DNA from: Dactylis glomerata
Taxonomy: Eukaryota > Streptophyta > Magnoliopsida > Poales > Poaceae
Length of the DNA stretch: 64,000 nucleotides
Reading direction: 5' to 3'
Assembly: GCA_007115705.1 (NCBI GenBank)
Contig: QXEO01000546.1
Location: 7,988,570 to 8,052,569, forward strand
The position numbers were made by a program, and so were the translations under genes. Positions 58,679 to 64,000 of this stretch are shown piece after piece. The number at the start of each line of letters is the position of its first letter. The stretch's first letter is position 1. The notes below the pieces were generated by a model, which did no database searches, had not been told where the DNA came from, and saw nothing but the letters and a program-made list of their open reading frames with translations.

Positions 58679-58718
<40 letters not shown>
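58679..58718. repeat. (TA)20 microsatellite at the H2 5' end
   Basis: An uninterrupted TA tract directly after CCAATTAG, the Helitron 5' border region. Confidence 0.95.
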
Positions 58719-58723
<5 letters not shown>

Positions 58724-58800
58724 TGTATATCCTTGGGTATGCATAATTGTAAGCAAAATCTACGTATTTGAAGCATGGTGCCCGGGCACCAAGGTGCCCC
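58719..58800. repeat. 82-bp remnant with palindrome between two TA tracts
   Basis: Contains the perfect palindrome GGTGCCCGGGCACC (58777-58790) and then AAGGTGCCCC next to the TA tract. Palindrome + short arm + (TA)n is the same arrangement as at the ends of elements I and J, so it may be the end of a third related element. Confidence 0.45.
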
Positions 58801-58819
58801 ATATATATATATATATATA
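58801..58819. repeat. (AT)n microsatellite
   Basis: TA tract immediately left of element I. Confidence 0.95.
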
Positions 58820-58959
58820 GCCCGGCTATTCTTCAACCGGTTGTAGATTAAGGACCTACAACCAATTCTGAACTTTTTTGTACACGTGCTTAAACTTCTC
58901 GCTATAGTAGATGTTAAACTGTCTTGAACTTCTTGCTATTGTGCATGCAGTTTATGTGT

Positions 58960-59660
58960 TTTGATTATAGTTTTTGAACCGTTTATTGGATTTTCGCAAA
59001 TGATATATTGTTGGAAAGCTTATCAAATTCCGAAACATTTTTGTTTTGAAAGTTTTCCGAAATTCTATAATTTTTAAAGTCATTTCAAAAACTAATAATC
59101 AGATTTTTGCGTCTATTTGTATTTTCGGAGAGTATTTTTGTTGCGGTTTTCATACCGTTCATCAGAATGATGCATATGATATACCGTTGGATTCGTACGG
59201 AAATTGCAAAACTTATTCGTTTTAAGTATTTTTCGAAATTCTGGTTGATTTAAAAGTAATTTTAACTATAGTAAACACTATTTTTCGCGGATTTTCTATT
59301 TTCGGACAGTATTTTGCTCGCCATTTCTAAATCGTTTATCCGATTGATATAAATAATATGGCGTTGGAAAGTTATGGACTAGGCGCAACTTTTTTGTTTT
59401 AGCTGTTTTCGCAGATTTGTTACAACTTAAGAGCAGTTTTCAAATTACTGTCCGCCTTTTTAGGGTGATGGGCAGCAAACGATTTTTGTTACATTTTTGA
59501 AACGGCAAGCCGGAATGGTGCAAATGATATCACATTGGAAAGGCATCAATAGTATGCACATGTATCATTTTGGTCACTTTCGCCAATTTCTTATCGTTGT
59601 AAAGTAATTTTAAAAGTTATACATCATGTTCTTGGTGCATTACATAAGATGATGGCATAA
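58960..59660 (+). repeat. Four-unit array, ~175-bp period, in element I
   Basis: The core ATGATAT....GTTGGAAAG followed by GCAACTTTTTTG-like words recurs with TTGG at 59011, 59187, 59364 and 59535 (spacing 176, 177, 171). Units are strongly diverged from each other but keep the core. Confidence 0.75.
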
Positions 59661-59819
59661 AATTGATAGGCTAGACCATTTTGATTCGTTGCGATATAAA
59701 CTAGTCGATGAAGTAAGACTCATATTATACCATAGAAGGTTTTGCAACTAGCGATTGATGTGTTTGGGGCTCAAAACATTGCAATTAGTAAAATGTATTT
59801 CCGCCCCGGCAAAAAACAG

Positions 59820-61340
59820 AGTATTGAACTGCCCTCGACATCTACCTGAACTTTCTTGTAGCATGCATGTGAACTGCCTCGAGTCGTGGTTGTACTGCCT
59901 TGATTTACTACGTCTACTTTTATGGAGTCACTACCTGTACTTTCTAGTCACCTTCCTGTACTTCTCATAGTCTCGCTACGTGAACTTTTCTCGTAAGTGC
60001 AACTGAACTGCCCGCTTTTTTACTATGTCTTGATAGATTACTGTGTGTACTTCCCTTGAAAACACACGTGAACTGCCTTATTAGTCCACTTATAACCACC
60101 TGAACTGCCTCGGGAGCGTACCTGAACTGCCGGAAGTCATGCATCGGATTTGCAATTTTTTTGAACTGCCTCTTAGTGCGCTTGAACTTCCAGGAGTCGA
60201 GCCCGCCTGTACTTCCTTCTTTAGTGCGCCTGAACTTTTCAGGGTCACGGTCCTGAACTGCACACGCTAGTGCAATTGAACTGTCAGGAGTTGGGTTCTG
60301 CTACCCGCTTTTCACTATGTCTTGATGGATCACTGTGTGTACTTCCCTTGAAAACTTACGGGAACTGCCCGGGTACTCCCCTTATAACCACCTGAACTGC
60401 CTCGGGAGGCGTACCTGAACTGCCGGGAGTCGTGCATCGAATTTGCGATTTTTTTTTATTGTCATCTTAGTGCACTTGAACTTCCCGGAGCCGAGCCCGC
60501 CTATACTTTCCTCGTTAATGTGCGCGAGCTTCTCCCGGTCGTGGTCCTAAACTGCCCGTGCTAGTATAACCGAACTTCCAAGAGTCGCGCCTCAAAATTG
60601 CATTTTATGAACTACCTTTGTTAGTGCACCTGAACTTTCAAAAGTTGTGCACGCCTGTACTTCCCTCGTTAGGCAACTGAACTGCTGATTAACTACACGT
60701 GCACTTTTCTTATAAACAGAATTAAATTGCCCATGTAATATTTTTTTGCTTTTCTCAAAATGTATATCTTATTACTATTTGCTACAAATAAGAAAAGTAA
60801 GTTTTCGTGGTTGAACTGCCGTGTTTGGTGCGCCTGAACTTCCCCCACGCGTGCTCCTGAACTGTTTGTGGTGGCAAAAATTAAATCCAATTTTAAAAAA
60901 AAATCTAGCATGTTCGAGGTGAACTGTCGCATTTGGTGCGCCTGAACTTTCCCCACTCGCACTTCTGAACTGCCCGTAGTGGTAAAAATTAAATCCGATA
61001 AAAAAAACTTCTAGCATGTTTGAGGTGAACTGCTGCGTTTGGTGCGCCTGAACTTTCCACACCGGCGCTCCTGAACTGTCCATGGTGGTAAAAATAAAAT
61101 CTGGTTTAAATAACTTTTTTAGCATGTTTGAGGTGAACTGCAGTGTTTAGTGCGCCTGAACTTCACGAGTCCGTGTTCCTAAACTTTTTTGCTAGGGCAA
61201 ATGAACTACTTCGTTAGTGCACCTAAATTTTGCGGAGTCGCTTCCACATGTATTTCCCTCCTTAGCGTACCAGAACTGCCCTATGTACTATGCATGTATT
61301 TTTGTCGTAAGTGTATCTGAACTGCCTAGCTATTTTTTTC
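59820..61340 (+). repeat. Degenerate minisatellite of TGAACTGCC / TGTACTTCC words in element I
   Basis: Dozens of copies of TGAACTGCC, TGAACTTCC and TGTACTTCC lie 18-40 bp apart in the same direction, often preceded by GTGCGCC or GTGCACC. A longer unit of about 115 bp repeats three to four times at 60790-61140 (AGCATGTT..GAGGTGAACTG and GGTGCGCCTGAACTT). Not coding. Confidence 0.85.
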
Positions 61341-61479
61341 TAATTTTTTACAAACATATATTTTCGTGACTAAACTGCCATGAGTTGATGGTCATCACCG
61401 ATAAGAAACTGTACTACCGTATTTGCAAAAGTTGTATTGCCGTGTGAGATCAAGAAGCCTGCGTGCACGAAACTGCTAC

Positions 61480-62110
61480 TGCCGCAAATGCCTCCTATGC
61501 TGGAGAGGACGGCCAAAAAACATCAAATGAGCGGCGGCCGTCGGGAGCACCAGAGCACTGTCCTGTGAAGCGTGGTGGCGCATCACCACGAGGGAAGTCG
61601 TAGTTGTTCCCTCGGCGTCAGTTACGGGGCTCTGTCCTGCCGGAGGACGGAGAGACGATGGAGCCCGCCGCTGAGGTCCACGAGCGCGGGGAGGCGGGCT
61701 GCCACAGTCGCCGGCGACACCTCAGCTTCAACCGCTCGAGGCACAACTTGGTCGCAGGCTCTCTCCGGCGGATGCGAGAGCCCAGCGTGGGACGGTGGAC
61801 GTACTGTGACGGTGGCGCCAGGCACAACCGGGGGCGGCGGCGCTGGGAGCTCACAGAGGCGCGACGGCGGGAGCTCGCATGGACACGGCGGCGGGATCTC
61901 GCAGGGGCGCGCCAGCGAGAGCTCGCAGGGGCGCGCCGGCGGGAGCTCGGAAGGGCGTGCCGGCGGGAGCTCACAAGGGCGTGAAGCGGTGGGAGAGTAG
62001 GGCGCGAGGAAGAAGGCGTGCGGCCGTCGACCGGTCGACCGTGGTGTAGTTGGCAGTGGGGGATCGGGGGTCGATGTGGTGGGAGGTTGGGGACGACGGG
62101 GTCGCGTTTG
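61480..62110. other. GC-rich end of element I with 24-bp tandem repeat
   Basis: A sudden GC-rich block. At about 61865-61985 a 24-bp unit with GGCGGGAGCTCGCAGG repeats five to six times. Long frames exist in several phases, as expected from GC-rich repeats; I do not call a gene. Confidence 0.6.
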
Positions 62111-62218
62111 TTTTTTTAGGTGGGTTGGGTTTGGCTTGATTTATCTAGTGGACGGGTCTTTATAGGTGGGCCGGTTGTAGAATACTAATCTACAACCGGT
62201 TGTAGTATAGACCAACCC

Positions 62219-62236
62219 TATATATATATATATATA
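62219..62236. repeat. (TA)9 microsatellite between elements I and J
   Basis: Separates the right end of I from the left end of J. Confidence 0.95.
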
Positions 62237-62237
62237 C

Positions 62238-64000
62238 ATGGAGACTATTCTATCATCGATGATAGAATAATATTCTGTACATATTCTGTACTGCTCAAGA
62301 CACGGGTTTATACTTCTTTGTATGACTATACTATACTGCATGGTCGCGAAATTTGAACTGCTCGTGTATCTATATAGTTATTTTCCTTTTAATTTTTTAA
62401 AAAATTATTAGAATTGTGCAAATAATATATCATTGGAAAGCTAATGAAAATCCGCAACTTTTTTGTATTCTAACTTATTTCAAATTATCAACCGTTTAAA
62501 TTTAATTTCAAAAATCGGAAATCTTCATAAACACGTAAAAAACGTATTTTTGACTTAGTTTCCAAACCGCTGATCGGAATGGTGCAAATGATATACCGTT
62601 GGAAAGCTACTAAAAATGTGCAACTTTTCTATCTCGACAAGTTTTTTCAAATTCTGTACAGTTTTCGAGTAATTTTGAAAATACAATATTTCAGATCTAC
62701 TCAAAAACGACGGACACTAATTTGAGCAGAGTTTTTCAACCGTTTGTCCGAATAATGCAAGTAATATGGCGTTGGAAAGCTATGGAGTAGGCGCAACTTT
62801 TTTGTTCACAGTTTTTTCGCAAATTTCTTATGGTTTAGGAGCAGATTTGAAATTACAGCTCGTTATTTGTAGTGATTGGCTTCGAACGACTTTTACCGGT
62901 ATTATCAAATGGTATATGCAAATGATACAAGTAATATATTGTTCGAAATGTGTCAATAAGGAGCAACTTTTTTGCCAAGTTCATATTCCTACATTTCTTA
63001 AGGTTTGAGAATAATTTGTGAAATTTTAAGTTTACATATTTGCATTGTTTGCAAGATGGTGACATAAAATTAACAAGCTAAAATTCGTGATTCCTTATGG
63101 AATGCAATAGATAATGAAATTAGAGTTATACTCTACCATAGAAATCATTTGTGCCAATGATTGAGGCAATACGTGCTCAAAACAATGAGATTTGCATAAT
63201 ATATTTCTGCCCCGAAAAAATAGAGTATTCATACTTCCTTAGACACGTATATGTACTTCTTGTTTACAAGTGTTTGTACTTCTGTCATAGCTTCAAAAAC
63301 TATTTAGAAAAATAGATGCAACTTTCTCATACGGTGTCCGTTTTATATCCACAACCACTTAAAATGCTCAACACAACAACGCACTTCAGTTACAACCTTA
63401 AAAAAACACATCGTCAGTAAGGTTTTATGCAATCAAAGTTCGGTCAACCCATTTTATGCATATTTAAACAATCATTTGGCCTTCCATTCGATTTCCGAAT
63501 TGTGTGATTTTTGTTATGTTCTAAAAATAAAGGCAATGCCTATCTGAGCAAAAAAAAAATCATTTTGTTGTACTCCTCAAAATTTAATATGTGTACTTCC
63601 TTAATTGAAACCTTACACTTCCTATTTGTCATTGTTGTACTTCCTTTCATTTTCATGGATGATGCCATTATTTGTCTTGCAAATTGTAGAAGACTTTGCA
63701 CTTCCAAAAGTGAACATCTGTACTTCCCGTTGTGAATACATGTACTTCTTGCTATCATACTTATGTACTTCCCTCGAGATGATTTCATAATGTTTCTAGC
63801 ACTCCTAAAAGTTGAACCTATGTACTTCCTATCAAAACTATGTGTACTTCCCATTGTCATCGCATGTACTTCCCAAAGTTCAACATCCGTACTTCTTGCC
63901 ATCATCGGGTATACTTCCTGTATTCTCTGTGTGTACTCCTGGAGCAGAAGTTCTGCACTTCTCAGAAAAGCAATATGTACTTCATGTAGCCAACGGATCA
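62238..64000. mobile_element. Element J: relative of I, right end outside window
   Basis: Starts ATGGAGACTATTCT followed by a perfect 24-bp palindrome centred on ATCATCGATGAT (62246-62269). This matches the GGCTATTCT + palindrome layout of I but with a different palindrome core. It then has a four-unit array (62390-63070; core TTGGAAAG at 62433, 62599, 62772 and a decayed copy at 62942) and a zone of TGTACTTCC words (63220-64000). Same modular order as I with clear sequence divergence, so an older split of one family. Confidence 0.55.
63220..64000 (+). repeat. TGTACTTCC-word minisatellite in element J
   Basis: GTACTTCC/GTACTTCTTG words at irregular 20-45 bp spacing, all in one direction, corresponding in place to the TGAACTGCC zone of I. 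Confidence 0.8.

Larger units (their letters stand above)
41499..58686 (-). mobile_element. H2: long non-autonomous Helitron, split by element F
   Basis: The minus-strand 3' end is at 41499 (hairpin CCGTGC-TACT-GCACGG, 41510-41525, then TTGATGACTAG), inserted after an A. The 5' end lies near 58679-58686: CCAATTAGTA with GGAGCCTCCAACGGTGCC matches the H1 5' end, but the last bases merge with a TA microsatellite, so the exact border is uncertain. Without F it is about 7.6 kb. No Rep/helicase ORF is visible. Long AT-rich, intron-like stretches alternate with short GC-rich, exon-like islands, the look of a Helitron carrying host gene pieces. Confidence 0.7.
58820..62218. mobile_element. Element I: unclassified TIR element with palindromic ends, flanked by TA
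   Basis: Left end GCCCGGCTATTCTTCAACC then GGTTGTAGATTA; right end, reversed, GGGTTGGTCTATACTACAACC then GGTTGTAGATTA: imperfect inverted ends of about 45 bp containing the palindrome CAACCGGTTG and a further TACAACC arm that can fold back. It is flanked by TA on both sides. Inside: a four-unit array (about 58960-59660), a minisatellite zone (about 59820-61340) and a GC-rich end (61480-62110). No transposase ORF. A TA target and TIRs would fit a mariner- or Harbinger-like non-autonomous element, but the superfamily is not certain. Confidence 0.55.

Noticed and set aside
40384..58686. Rest of the element G LTR right of Helitron H2
   Set aside because: I looked for continuation of the Angela-like LTR after 58718 and did not find it; later insertions or deletion may have removed it, so no claim is made.
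61572..62000. Gly/Ser/Arg-rich frames at the end of element I as a protein gene
   Set aside because: They come from a 24-bp GC-rich tandem repeat and are open in more than one phase on both strands.
1..64000. tRNA, rRNA, CRISPR arrays, bacterial-type operons
   Set aside because: None seen. The tRNA-like words are primer-binding sites of retrotransposons.

Overview
The window is a stack of nested transposable elements from a large, repeat-rich plant genome. The Angela/BARE-like Ty1/copia LTRs, the Athila- and Tat-type Ty3/gypsy elements and the Helitron ends point to a pooid grass (Triticeae, oat or a relative); the species cannot be fixed from the sequence. I see no intact host gene, tRNA, rRNA or CRISPR array. 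Element letters are mine.

Reconstructed order, outermost first. G is an old Angela/WIS-like copia element (+), surviving as 29741-31912 and 40384-41498. Inserted in it are C, a Tat-type gypsy element (+) of which only 26285-29740 lies in the window; D, a complete Athila-lineage gypsy element (31913-40383, +, TSD GAGTG); and H2, a very long Helitron (41499 to about 58686, -). H2 is split by F, a complete Tat-type gypsy element (42057-51663, +, TSD GACGT). C is split by B, a Tat-type non-autonomous element (from left of the window to 26284, -). B is split inside its 3' LTR by A, an Angela-like copia element (412-19914, -, TSD GCGCC). A is split inside its 3' LTR by E, a gag-only gypsy-type element (1422-10188, +, TSD GTTAA), and inside its body by H1, a small Helitron (11870-14204, -). 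The chain G>C>B>A>E is five levels deep. LTR divergence counted by eye (E about 1%, A about 1.6%, D about 3%, F about 3.8%) is lower in E than in its host A, as nesting requires.

The right edge (58679-64000) holds TA-microsatellite tracts and two related unclassified elements, I (58820-62218) and J (from about 62238, running off the window). Both have palindromic ends, a four-unit array of about 170 bp period, and an irregular minisatellite of TGAACTGCC/TGTACTTCC-like words.

Most interesting biology: (i) B and C each carry, antisense to the retrotransposon, a long gene with a recognisable spliceosomal intron; (ii) F carries instead an antisense ORF with AT-hooks and a B3-like segment; (iii) E keeps two long near-identical LTRs, an extra coiled-coil ORF and an intact gag but no pol; (iv) nearly all premature stops in these elements are CAG>TAG, CGA>TGA or TGG>TAG, as expected from deamination of methylated cytosine at CHG and CG sites; (v) the ~170-bp arrays in I and J. 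Almost every element lacks something it would need to move alone, so this is mainly a community of trans-mobilised parasites.
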